Origin: a virus
Length of the DNA stretch: 22,525 bases
Direction: 5' to 3' (one strand)
IMG/VR virus record: IMGVR_UViG_3300023180_000438
Span: 1-22,525 of that record
Part shown: piece after piece, positions 10,901 through 18,100 of the stretch
Position numbering within the stretch: the first letter of the stretch is position 1
Layout: every line of letters begins with the position of its first letter
The notes under the pieces: generated by a model
What the model saw: only the letters and a program-made list of their open reading frames with translations
Database searches by the model: none
What the model was told of the DNA's origin: nothing
Program-made: the position numbers and the translations under genes

Positions 10901-13544
10901 TAGATTCACCATGACAAAGAGAAATTCTAAGTCAATTGTTTCTATTGATAACTTAGTTCAATATCCAATCAAAGCTACAAAGATAACGCATACATTATCT
11001 GGAAATGGCGGACAAATTTCAACAGAGGCAACAACATTTACATTGAGTGGAATTTCAACAATAAGTCCAAAGGATATATTGAAGATTGATAATGAATTCA
11101 TGGAAGTTACCAACGTTGGACTTGGAACAACCAATGTAGGACCAATTACAAATACTGGAACTGAAAACTTGGTTGTTGTTAAGAGAGGGTTTGTTGGAAC
11201 TTCAGCAACAGCACATACCGATACTACAACAGTTAGAATCCACAAAGGAGCGTTTAACATTGTAGATAATAGAATTCACTTCACAGATGCTCCAAGAGGA
11301 AATCCACAAATTGATAAGACTGATTCCAATTTGGACTATGAAACATCAGATTTTAATGGAAGAGTCTTCTTGAGAAGTGATTATTCTGGTAATCAAGTAT
11401 ATGATGATATTTCTGATGAATTCACTGGAATTGGAAGAACATTTACGTTGTTAGTTGGTGGAGCAAACACTACCGGACTTGGTTCAACGGGTGGAAGTGG
11501 AATTGTATTTGTAAATAATATTTTCCAAACTCCTACAACAGATAATAATAAAAATAATAACTATGTTATTAATGAAGATACCGCTGCTGGTATCACTACG
11601 ATAGTCTTCTCAGGTCTTACAAAACCAGATATAGATCCATTAGAGTATGTTGTTTCCGATTATGATATAAATCAAAATGAAACTCCAAGAGGCGGCATTA
11701 TTGTTTCTCTTGGTTCCACACCAGGATCTGGATTTGCACCTCTTGTAGGAGCATCTGTGACTGCCGTAGTTGGTGCTGGAGGTTCAATTGTATCTGTTGG
11801 ACTTGGAACAACAGACTTTAATGGTTCTGGATATAATGGATTAGTTTCAATTGGAATTAGCGTCTTTGAAAGTGGACATGTTGGAGATGTGGCATCGCTT
11901 TCTGCCACTGTTGGTGCTGGAGGAACTCTTACATTTACTGTGGGTTCTGGTGGAACTGGATACACAAATCCAGAAATATTTGTCTCAGATCCTTCTTATG
12001 AAAATCTTCCAGTCATTGGAGTTTCTAGATTGAGTGTTGGTGCAACTACAGACACTGGAGTTGGACTTTTACTTGATGTTAAAGTAGGTCCTTCTACCGC
12101 TGGAATTGGTTCAACATTCTTTGAAGTTACAGAGTTTAAGATTGCAAGACAAGGTTATTCCTTCAGAAGAGGTGATGTTATCAAACCAGTAGGACTTGTT
12201 ACTGATAAGTCTTTGGCAGCACCATTAGCAGATTTTGAAATAACTGTTCTTGATACATATTCTGATAATTTTGCCGCTTGGGAGTTTGGACAATTAGATT
12301 ACATAGATTCTGTAAAAAATTATCAAGATGGAACAAGAGTTAGATTCCCACTTTATTACAATGGCGAACTCCTTAGTTTTGAACCAGCAACATCATTATC
12401 TCCAGATCAACCTCTAGAGAATTTACTTCTTATATTTGTTAATGGAATTCTTCAGGAACCTGGTATTTCGTACAAGTTCTCTGGAGGAACGTCCTTTATC
12501 TTTACTGCACCACCTAAAGAGGAAGATAATATTGCAATCTTCTTCTATAGAGGAATTACTGGAACAGATAGTGTTTTAGTTACGGGGATAAATCAAACAT
12601 TGAAAGTTGGTGATGATGTTCAAGTATTGAAAAATAATTCAATCAGAGGAACAATAACACAGGATGAAAGAACCATATTTGATTTATCATATTCCGATAA
12701 GTTTGAAACCGATTCTTACAATGGTGTTGGAATAGATGAAACTAATCTAAAACCATTAAAGTGGATAAAGCAAAAAGTTGATAAAAAAATCAATGGAGAA
12801 AATGTATACAAAACAAGAGATTCTATAGAATCTTTAGTATTCCCAACTGCAAGAATTATTGGAGATTTATCAACAACAGACAATGAAATTTTCGTTGACA
12901 ATGCTGAAATATTTGATTATGAAGATGACAAAGGAGCAACATCACCTCCAACAAGTTTTGCAGGATTAGTTGTTAATGGTATCTCAACTACAGCAACAGA
13001 TTCTGTAGAACTTATATCTAATTTTGTTAATGTTGCTGGTTTCTCTGGCATTGTAACCGGAATTACAACCGCTGCAGGAACAGGTTCTCATCCTCTCGCA
13101 CTCGAATTCTCAATCCAATCTTCTTCCTTCTCAGGAATTGCTACTGGATATCCAGTATATGTCTTTGATACAAGAATTGGTACTGGTGTTACCTCAGTTG
13201 ACGATTCTAATGCTGCTGTTGTTGGAATCGGAACGACATTCTTAGATAATGTTTATAAAATTGCGTCTTGGAGTAGCTCTGGAACAATTGGAATCATCAC
13301 ATGCAATGTGGATTCTGGTTCTCAAGTAGTTGGACTAGGAACAATTGGTAGCGTGTCAAATCCAGTAGGAAAATACTCTTGGGGTAGGTTGTCCAATATT
13401 AGTGGGGGATTGACAAGATCGTCCAGTCCAATCTCGATTGGAGTTACAGGTAACACTGTTGCAGGACTTTCTACATACCCAACCATTCAAAGAAGAAGTG
13501 TTGGTATAAGAGAAACTGGTGCTCTTCCTAAAATTATCTTATAA
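1908..13544 (+). CDS. Giant baseplate structural protein in the gp7 position (3878 aa)
   Basis: This very large virion protein lies between gp6 and gp8, where T4 has gp7 (1032 aa, the wedge initiator). A gp7-like role is inferred from position and is not shown by clear similarity. The N-terminus (about 1-250) matches what I recall of cyanophage baseplate proteins: PNAVEFLKQYYISQEYQGG, DQYLKLD, IDDEIITYTG, GCIRGFSGIT, FIKHAKDFYESKGTDDSIR. The middle is a mosaic of degenerate modules: G-x-GY repeats (first at about 739-806 and 1062-1181), 'HGF..GD.V.Y' modules (from 608, 839, 954, 1637, 1729, 1790 and 2925), a YHYH-type domain (about 1225-1335) and a tandem pair (about 2625-2870). The C-terminus has LDYIDSVKNYQDGTRVRFPL, a VNGILQEPG...FYRG segment (about 3515-3555), YSWGRLSN and YPTIQRRSVGIRETGAL. 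Composition is rich in Ser, Thr, Gly, Asn and Val, with few Cys or Trp; no signal peptide or membrane segment is evident. The start at 1908 is the first ATG after the gp6 stop. The frame is intact for 11.6 kb, which argues for a functional gene. Confidence 0.9.
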   Translation: MIQTGFESRVKVQQIVESQLPSFILEESPNAVEFLKQYYISQEYQGGPIDITDNLDQYLKLDHLAPESIVSSTTLTSDITDSSSTIEVSSTKGFPSQYGLFKIDDEIITYTGITTNSFTGCIRGFSGITDYHQKLNQENLVFSTSTAASHTASSTVQNLSSLFLKEFYKKLKYTFTPGFENLTFVDEIDAGNFIKHAKDFYESKGTDDSIRILFNVLFGETPTVINLEDYLIKPSSSNYVRREIVVAEAISGDPLKLVGQTVVKSTDPNTSASISSVEIFTRKNRLYYQLELFVGYDTESSVQGTFRITPNTKSLETVSVGSSIISVDSTISFANSGTIISGDNTISYTGKTINQFLGCTGIGVTISPTDNVRSKDTYFAYEDGDTTKKVEMIFFGVVDDLEQISQSLKVDEEDIIYVKNFGDKIENKGETYKEIFANSWIYNTSTRYEISDNTNLTLSSTIDKSSLKVGDEVEILERKTENVVASTGVPYIESINVAQNSLTISNLPTLTTGTEYDVRRKTNKASSSSAPLTFGNSKILSDVLNLYTDRDGYAYVASNSLPSESKTGINTTEYRHNIGSQLKSITVSNSSNFEDLFDGSYSTIALTSSVPFVNGDKVYYKPTGETLVGIDTGYYFVGLHTNAQKFKLYASPAFIGSGNYLTFDTPTSGVGTHNFILASQQNEKIGVQKLLRKFPLKENIERGVGEKTTPGSTGMLINGVEINNYKSTDKIYYGPLSSIEVLNGGRDFDVINPPVISVSSGSAKIQPVIGGTLKKVYVDSQNYDVDRIVSTNITGGNGSGAVIEPVLAKRVRAVSFDSRSLTDGGGVNLSTNQIAFSEEHNFVNGEEIVYSSQGNAEVSIGITNKLVNNASYFVQVDNNSTITLYNSLSDQVSKSNPVGLFSGSNGTHKFSTAKSKNVVSYVKVVNEGSGYTNRKLIVKPIGISTTRNTINFNNHGFNTGEIVTYDFETTPITGLSTTNQYYVLKVDEDSFRVCDAGVGGTTTSNLDRGNYLKFADTGVGYQYFAYPDIAVSITYVNTGIGSTTQEHQELITTPVVRGSLETAYLYEAGTGYGSTIINFEKKPTISIKNGKQAEITPVVINGTISSANVTYGGLEYNSVPDLVVEDSSGSGAGAELRAIISGGKVSSVKVISAGIGYSASSTKVKVISAGKNSVLDLKVRSLTVNDNLSRFGTGEVLLNGDDNLRYSVSQYFSDIRTSFNEKIGNVSGIIGWAYDGNPIYGPFGHTDAEDTSSTVKTLQSGYNLDTTKVIDRPSGFTAGYFVEDYTFNNSGDLDEYNGRFEKTSEFPNGVYAYHATLNPSDNITPAFPYFIGNEYYSKSTKDVDLNQSFDFNTSSLHRNTFPYKVSENNADYNFINEIDDVTKQQFVIESVTNGFVKSIVIENAGENYKVGEKLSFTEEGTSGSGLDVEISSIEGKEIVDINTSFTEYLDAVFTWQNASRVKVNILPKHTLSNLDYVSISGFTTTLSILNKDYRVTVPSYMNGACLSTVTSSTAGFTTEIYVSPIPQQISVGSSIGIGTETLKVLGIHRNENILRIERGLTGVAHSQSSSVTFIPDYFTISEDVDYFESRVNDKVFFNPRESLGVGTITGISTSVTFDFGDTVTTRDIIARGIFLENHPFTTNQQITYTSNGTNVSISTDGSSTFSMPSTLFAVKKNNNLIGVKTSINSPEVFFHTNGDDNDKYLFESTFTQVLGDIEQSKATVSVSTSHGLTNGDIIKLNVDSNLSVGIGTSTGVRVLYKSDIDSVVINPIGFNSTGINTTTSVITLTDHGLKTGDKIYFEDADNAALDKDYFYVYRINSNKINLCKTYSDTLASPPKIVSIASTGGSNQSISPINPQIEVIKNNDLVFDLSDSSLDGFGFKVFYDKNFNNEFISIGNTTSFAVSGVGTVGVSTNASLTLNYNSSFPEELFYALENSGITTSSDTSVKNYSRIKFVNSSYNNSYSISGIGTTTFVINLTQKPEKLSYVQSECDKLEYSTTSETAQGPVKVLSILSSGSGYKKLPTLKSTNSTNGKNLIVSALSDTIGNLNQTRSIGDNFIYSPDLTLRPQAAISPLITVKNSNTISRIDVVTAGEGYTKPPSITIVDSTTRNVINSGSFVATLTGTSVQSVSVDAEPLGLPDAGVELFATDNTNGISIQQVVSANSGIFTCHITTPTNNGVTGFSSQPFNIGDKVFVEGIQKYSTNGDGFNSSDYGYRLLEVTNYVKGLTVNDQVTLSISGLGTNTGIAKTIQDSSGIIINQNTYPSFTVTQSISEFLVGEKLVIDSIERDLEVVESTQNFLKIRGSYILSLNERITGRDSGNVATVSTIEDNNGEFVVNYSNTKNLGWEDEIGKLNEDFQVIPNNDYYQNLSYTIKSSKTWEEQESVVNNLVHVSGLKNFADVGITSVVGNAGVTTAISDTNFYSYFIDENRVDAIYNFDNVLDTDVVGSKSKFLTLENKKLTDYIDLKTNDVLKIDDISSQFSNSDAEITPYVNLVKLEDNNYENYIFRVTNSNNTEVQFNDLTIINDGTSTFILDNEFLANRGTDEVVGEEYGTFELHTDRFNDTYLRFTPDDPNDTDYDIKLIRQTFNGTAAGVGTTSIGFVDLTGSINIESTGTGISTIVNLNSSEFESLYLTAHVIDNTTNDANYVRLLVSHNGSDSFISEYYADSEDSSSLSGNAIGTFGANLSGGVLTITHTNDTSHEVQIKSNIVGFGATTVGVGTFRFLTSGQTPGNERSVVYESKYYNTVSAASTTILTLDKNIFNASKSFVEVSIGSTKALHQVLTIHDNTDVYTHQLPFLSLATTDEFDTVSGVGTFGGDFDGNDLLLTFYPDSDQTGDIDISVFSKSLYTTIDIVNQPNTLSYGRIDEIIDEKFYNSINGDRINKFDFELTTNGTPIFAKVFNPDSVSLAATTGIFSIKNHFFRTGEELIYTPNATFVGVGTSAMRHNATDELPSTVYAIKLTDDTFKVALTESDANAGTGVTFTTLGEGNAHRFTMTKRNSKSIVSIDNLVQYPIKATKITHTLSGNGGQISTEATTFTLSGISTISPKDILKIDNEFMEVTNVGLGTTNVGPITNTGTENLVVVKRGFVGTSATAHTDTTTVRIHKGAFNIVDNRIHFTDAPRGNPQIDKTDSNLDYETSDFNGRVFLRSDYSGNQVYDDISDEFTGIGRTFTLLVGGANTTGLGSTGGSGIVFVNNIFQTPTTDNNKNNNYVINEDTAAGITTIVFSGLTKPDIDPLEYVVSDYDINQNETPRGGIIVSLGSTPGSGFAPLVGASVTAVVGAGGSIVSVGLGTTDFNGSGYNGLVSIGISVFESGHVGDVASLSATVGAGGTLTFTVGSGGTGYTNPEIFVSDPSYENLPVIGVSRLSVGATTDTGVGLLLDVKVGPSTAGIGSTFFEVTEFKIARQGYSFRRGDVIKPVGLVTDKSLAAPLADFEITVLDTYSDNFAAWEFGQLDYIDSVKNYQDGTRVRFPLYYNGELLSFEPATSLSPDQPLENLLLIFVNGILQEPGISYKFSGGTSFIFTAPPKEEDNIAIFFYRGITGTDSVLVTGINQTLKVGDDVQVLKNNSIRGTITQDERTIFDLSYSDKFETDSYNGVGIDETNLKPLKWIKQKVDKKINGENVYKTRDSIESLVFPTARIIGDLSTTDNEIFVDNAEIFDYEDDKGATSPPTSFAGLVVNGISTTATDSVELISNFVNVAGFSGIVTGITTAAGTGSHPLALEFSIQSSSFSGIATGYPVYVFDTRIGTGVTSVDDSNAAVVGIGTTFLDNVYKIASWSSSGTIGIITCNVDSGSQVVGLGTIGSVSNPVGKYSWGRLSNISGGLTRSSSPISIGVTGNTVAGLSTYPTIQRRSVGIRETGALPKIIL
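5093..5450 (+). repeat. Cluster of G-x-GY beta repeats in the 3878-aa protein
   Basis: Residues about 1062-1181 hold three successive units with the pattern V-x-x-x-G-x-GY...P-x-(I/V)-x-(I/V)...G-(T/K)-(I/V)-S: EAGTGYGSTIINF, TYGGLEYNSVPDLVV and SAGIGYSASSTKVKV. Single units recur at about nucleotides 4123, 4662, 6094, 7933, 8167 and 11768. Related units occur in gp8 (about 14230-14404) and in the 2372-aa protein (about 20483-20663). Confidence 0.65.
5570..5915 (+). other. YHYH-type domain inside the 3878-aa protein
   Basis: Residues about 1222-1336 contain IIGWAYDGNPIYGPFG, then YFVEDYTF, NGRFEKTSEFPNGVYAYHAT and FPYFIGNEYY. The order of a G-x-A-x-DG-x-PIYGP motif, a Y-x-YH motif and FPYFIG is characteristic of the YHYH family (identified from memory of the motif), a domain of unknown biochemical role found in bacterial secreted proteins and phage structural proteins. 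It stands out from the surrounding low-complexity modules because it is less degenerate and richer in aromatic residues. Confidence 0.7.
9776..10515 (+). repeat. Tandem pair of homologous modules in the 3878-aa protein
   Basis: Two adjacent blocks, residues about 2625-2755 and 2756-2870, align in protein sequence. Each opens with an I/L-x-L-(N/D) strand and an F-x-x-(S/A) segment (SEFESLY and NIFNASKS). Each carries an H-(N/D) turn (SHNGSD and IHDNTD) and then a GTFG core (GTFGANLSGGVLTITHT and GTFGGDFDGNDLLLTFYPD) followed by an alternating polar/hydrophobic strand. The copies are diverged, so this is an old duplication seen only at protein level. Confidence 0.6.
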
Positions 13545-13547
13545 ATA
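13540..13547 (+). promoter_or_regulatory. Late promoter box TATAAATA upstream of gp8
   Basis: This is an exact match to the T4 late-promoter -10 consensus TATAAATA, which in T4 is read by the gp55 sigma-like factor with the gp45 clamp. It overlaps the TAA stop of the 3878-aa gene and ends 17 bases before the gp8 ATG. If initiation occurs about 6 bases downstream, as in T4, the leader would be only about a dozen bases. The box continues as TATAAATATCTAAA, identical over 14 bases to the box at 22453. Confidence 0.72.
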
Positions 13548-13564
13548 TCTAAAAAACTATTAAT

Positions 13565-15103
13565 ATGGCAGCCGTCGTAACAGATCAATTTAGGATACTG
13601 AATGCAAGTAACTTTATAGATTCTGTATCGGATACTAATAATTCATATTACGCTTTCTTAGGATTTGCTAACCCAACTTCTCCAAATCCGGGATTTGGCA
13701 GAACATCTGATTGGGACACTGACACTCCAAACCCTATTGATAATTTTCAGTATGTTTCCCAGTACAAAGATGCTTCTTTGTTTGGTAAAAAAATTACCAG
13801 TGCAAATGTTAGAAGAGTTATAAGAAAGGTTGATTGGACAACAAACACTGCCTATGACATGTATAGGCATGATTATAGTATCTTAAATCAAACTCCAATT
13901 TCTAAGACATCTAGATTATATGATGCAAACTACTACGTAGTTAATAGTGATTTTAGAGTCTATATTTGCATTGACAATGGTTCTTCTGGAACAAATCCAA
14001 CAGGAGGAAGATCCTTAGATGAACCAACTTTTACCGATGTAGATCCATCGTCGGCAGGTTCAAGCGGCGATGGATATGTTTGGAAGTACTTATTCTCTGT
14101 AGCTCCATCGGATATTATAAAGTTCGATTCTACAGAATATGTTGTTGTTCCTAATGATTGGGCAACATCTACAGATACCTCTATCCAAACAATTAGGGAG
14201 GGTGGAGATTCTGAAACGAACGACAATCAAATTAAAAAAGTTTATATTGAAAATGGTGGAACTGGATATAGTGCAGGAACCTACGATATTTTAGGTGATG
14301 GTTCTGGAGGAGAAGTTTCAATTACTGTTGATAGCAGTGGAACTATTACAGGAACATCCATCGTATCTGGTGGCAAAGGATATACTTATGGAATTGTAGA
14401 TTTGAAGAGAACTGGAACTATTTCAAATCCAGCAAAATTAATTCCAATTATTCCGCCATCTAGAGGACATGGATATGATATATACAAAGAATTGGGAACA
14501 GATAAAATTTTAATCTATGCTAGATTCGACGATTCTACCAAAGATTTTCCAATTGACACTCAGTTTTCTCAAATTGGACTTATCAAAAATCCACAACAGT
14601 TCTCATCGACATCTATTTTTACCGAAAATAGTTTTTCTTCTCTGTATGGAATCAAATTAGCAGATTCTTACACCGGAACTCCGACGATTGGAGACAGAAT
14701 AACACAAACCGTAACAAGTGGAACTGCCCAAGGATATGTTGCGTCATATGATAGTGACACAAAGGTACTAAAATACTATCAAGACAGATCTTTGTATTTT
14801 AGCAATGACGAAGATCAAACTGATGCAAATGATGTTGCAACTGTATCCAAAGTATTAGATTTCTCTGGATCTAATAGCATTAGTTTTGATGCTGGCGGAT
14901 CTGCTTCAGTCAATACAAGTTTTAGTGATAGCACAGTTCTCGTTAATAATAAGCAAATTAATCTGGGTGTCACTTTCTCTGGTGGATATTCAAATCCAGA
15001 GATAAATAAAAAGACAGGTGATGTAATTTACATCAATAATAGACCTTTGATTGAAAGGAACATTCGACAAAAAGAAGACGTTAAAATCATTCTGGAATTT
15101 TAA
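13565..15103 (+). CDS. gp8: Baseplate wedge subunit gp8
   Basis: This is a homologue of T4 gp8, the wedge protein that binds the gp7/gp10 part of each baseplate wedge. Recognisable shared segments are the N-terminal TDQFR, RRVIRKVDW (83-91, compare AVIPRRDW in T4), GDGYVWKYLFSV (168-179, T4 GDGYVWEYLFEI), TEYVVVP (190-196), the segment around KILIYARFDDS...QIGLIKNPQ (314-344) and the C-terminus GDVIYINNRPLIERNIRQKE (485-504, T4 GEMIYMENRPPI). It has 512 aa against 334 in T4. The extra length sits mainly in two insertions: residues about 223-285, made of two G-x-GY repeats (GGTGYSAGTYDI and GGKGYTYGIVDL), and about 345-470, which is Ser/Thr/Gly-rich. A TATAAATA box overlaps the stop of the preceding gene just upstream. 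No Shine-Dalgarno sequence is visible before the ATG. The next gene follows after 6 bases. Confidence 0.95.
   Translation: MAAVVTDQFRILNASNFIDSVSDTNNSYYAFLGFANPTSPNPGFGRTSDWDTDTPNPIDNFQYVSQYKDASLFGKKITSANVRRVIRKVDWTTNTAYDMYRHDYSILNQTPISKTSRLYDANYYVVNSDFRVYICIDNGSSGTNPTGGRSLDEPTFTDVDPSSAGSSGDGYVWKYLFSVAPSDIIKFDSTEYVVVPNDWATSTDTSIQTIREGGDSETNDNQIKKVYIENGGTGYSAGTYDILGDGSGGEVSITVDSSGTITGTSIVSGGKGYTYGIVDLKRTGTISNPAKLIPIIPPSRGHGYDIYKELGTDKILIYARFDDSTKDFPIDTQFSQIGLIKNPQQFSSTSIFTENSFSSLYGIKLADSYTGTPTIGDRITQTVTSGTAQGYVASYDSDTKVLKYYQDRSLYFSNDEDQTDANDVATVSKVLDFSGSNSISFDAGGSASVNTSFSDSTVLVNNKQINLGVTFSGGYSNPEINKKTGDVIYINNRPLIERNIRQKEDVKIILEF
15001..15008 (+). promoter_or_regulatory. Possible internal late promoter box GATAAATA in 3' end of gp8
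   Basis: GATAAATA lies inside gp8, 101 bases before the ATG of the 2372-aa gene. The distance is close to the 105 bases seen for the gp6-internal box. The same caveat about chance matches applies. Confidence 0.35.
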
Positions 15104-15109
15104 AAAAAG

Positions 15110-18100
15110 ATGGCACAAAAAACAGATTTAAATATCAGCCCATATTATGACGATTTCGATCGCGGTAAAGATTTTTATAAAGTTCTGTTTAAACCTGGAT
15201 TTCCAGTACAAGCTAGAGAATTAACGACTCTTCAGTCGATTTTTCAAAATCAAGTTGAATATTTTGGAAAGAATATCTTTAAAGAAGGCTCCATGGTTCT
15301 CCCTGGAGCTATTACTTTTGATAATCAATTTTCTGCAGTACAACTTGACTCTTCTAACCTAGGAGTAGATATATCATTATACATCAAGAATTTTGTTGGT
15401 AAAAAAGTTACGGGACAGTTATCAGGTGTTTCCGCATCTATTCAATACGTTGCTCTTACTTCGGACAGTAACCTTGTAGAGAATTTAACAATATATGTAA
15501 AGTATTCTGATTCTGGTAGTGATTATGTCACAGAAACTTTCCAAGATGGAGAGTCTCTATTTGCCAGCGAAAACGTAACTTACGGAAATACTACAATTAA
15601 TGCAGGAACTCCATTTGCTACATTGATTGCACAAAATGCTACTAGTACAGGTTCGGCTGCATCAATTGATAATGGCGTTTATTTTGTTAGAGGAATATTT
15701 GCTAATGTTAGTAAGCAAACTCTCGTTTTAGATTATTATTCAAATACTCCATCATATAGAGTTGGACTGAAGATAGAAGAAAGAATTGTCAATGCAAAGG
15801 ACGACAATTCTTTATATGACAATGCAAAAGGATTTACCAACTTTGCAGCTCCTGGAGCAGATAGATTCAAACTATCATTAACATTAACTAAAAAATCTCT
15901 TACAGATTTTAATGACACAGATTTCATTGAACTCTTAAGAGTAGACGGCGGCAAGATTAAAAAGATACAAGATAAGACAGTATATAATATTATCAGAGAC
16001 TACATTGCAGAAAGAACGTATGATGAATCTGGTCATTACTCAGTAGAACCATTTGATGTAAAGATTGTAGATTCTCTGAATGATAGACTTGGCAATGATG
16101 GATTATTCTTAGAGGGAGAAACCACAGACAGTGGAAATACACCTTCAGACGATTTAATGTGTTTTCAGATATCTCCTGGAAAGGCATATGTCGCTGGATA
16201 TGATGTCGAAAATCAATCAACACAAGTATTAGATGTTGCAAAACCAAGAGAAACTGAAACTGTAACCAACTCAAACATTCCTTTTGAGATGGGACATTTG
16301 TTGAGAGTCAACAATGTTTCTGGAGCAATTCAAGAAAATGTAGTTGTTACATTAAACGATCGATTTACAGGAGATACTCCATCCGGAGTTGGTTCTGCCC
16401 GTGTTTATGCATTTAATCTAACTGATGCAGCATATGAAGACGCATCTACGCAATGGGATTTGTATTTGTATGATGTTCAAACATATACTACTTTAACTTT
16501 CAATAGAACAGTCAGTTCAAGTGATGTTCCAAAGTCTTCTTATATTCAAGGTAAGAGTAGTGGTGCCAGTGGTTATGCTGTAGCAGCAGGATCTGGAAGT
16601 TCACTCAATTTGAGTCAAACATCAGGAACTTTTGTTACTAATGAGCAACTTGTAATTAATGGCGTTGATTCACCTTTAACGATTACGGCAGCTACTGTTA
16701 ATGGTGTTAAGGAAATTAAATCTGTTTCTGCAGCATCTGGAAGTGGATTCCCGGCGTTTACTGCTGATACAGTTTTAAGTAGGAAAAAACTTGGAAATGG
16801 TATTAGTGAAGTTAATATTAGCGGCACTACAGTTACCAGTCCTGGAAAACTTTTTTCTGGTGTTGAAGCGGGAGATATTCTTAGATATCAAGAGGGTAGT
16901 GGAGATGAGACATTTAATAGAGTAAGTGCAGTTTCATCAGATTTATCATCGTTAACAGTTGCAGGAATTGCTACTGTTTCGGGTGTTTTTGATGGCGGTA
17001 TTCATGATGGAAAATTCAAGGCAGAACTTGGAGTTCCAGAACTCAGAAATAATGAGAATGCATATCTTTATGCAAAACTTCCAGAATCAAATATTTCTTC
17101 TGTAAACTTTACAGATTCTCAACTTTCAATATCCAGACAAATTACTGGAGAAACTACAGATGGTGGTGGAGTTCTCACTTTCGATTTAACAGCAGTCACT
17201 GGTATTACTAGTGCATTTTTCGACGCTTTCGATCAAGAAAGATATTCTGTTCACTATACTGGTGGTGGAATTGGGACTGTAACTTCCGATGCATTCACAT
17301 TAAATTCTTCAACAAATACTGTAACCATCAGAGGTTTAGAAACATCTGAAAGTAGCGTAGTTGTCAATGCAACACTGAAGAAGAATGGAATTAGAAGCAA
17401 AATAAAAGAATATACAAGAAGTGCTCTCAAGGTTATTAATCTTTCCAAACTTTCCCAATCTGGATCTGCAACAAGCACATCCGTTTCTGATGGATTAACG
17501 TATAATGATTTTTATGGATTGAGGGTACAGGACAAGGAAATCTCTCTTGGATTCCCCGACGTAGCAAAAGTTCTTGCAATTTACGAATCTACTGATACTA
17601 GTGATCCTGTATTGGATAGAGTTGAGTTTTCTTCAATATCAAATGTAGACTCAGATGCTATTGTCGGTGAAAACATCATTGGAGCTTCAAGTGGAGCAAT
17701 TGCTAGAGTGGTGCTGAATGCATCAACGACACCATCAGTTCCATCTAACAATTTAGGAATTGTTTATTTAAATAGACTCAGATTCACTGTAGGTGAAGAG
17801 GTAAGTTTTGTAGAGTCTAATATTACATCAACTATTCAATCTATTACTTTAGGAAAATATAAGAATATCAAGAATAACTATACTCTCGATAAAGGACAAA
17901 AAGATGAATACTATGATTATTCGAGAATTGTTAGAAATAATGATTTAGAACCATCTAGAAGATTATTGGTTGTATTCGATCACTACACCGTTCCTTCTTC
18001 AGATGATGGTGATGTATTTACTGTATTGAGTTATGATGCTGACAGATTTAAGGAAGACATTCCTTCGATTGGAGTTAATAATGTTAGAGCATCTGATACT

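Noticed and set aside
3729-10912. Repeat modules as a CRISPR, retroelement or diversity-generating template
   Set aside because: Copies are diverged at DNA level and conserved only as protein patterns. No reverse transcriptase, variable/template repeat pair or spacer-repeat structure is visible.
11541-11565. AT-rich simple repeat (gataataataaaaataat type)
   Set aside because: It encodes an Asp/Asn/Lys run in frame (DNNKNNNY) within a conserved-looking segment. It is short and imperfect, so it is not called as a microsatellite or origin.
15097-15109. T-run then A-run at the gp8 stop as a terminator
   Set aside because: There is no GC-rich stem beside the A run, and the next gene starts immediately. 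It reads as an A-rich leader.
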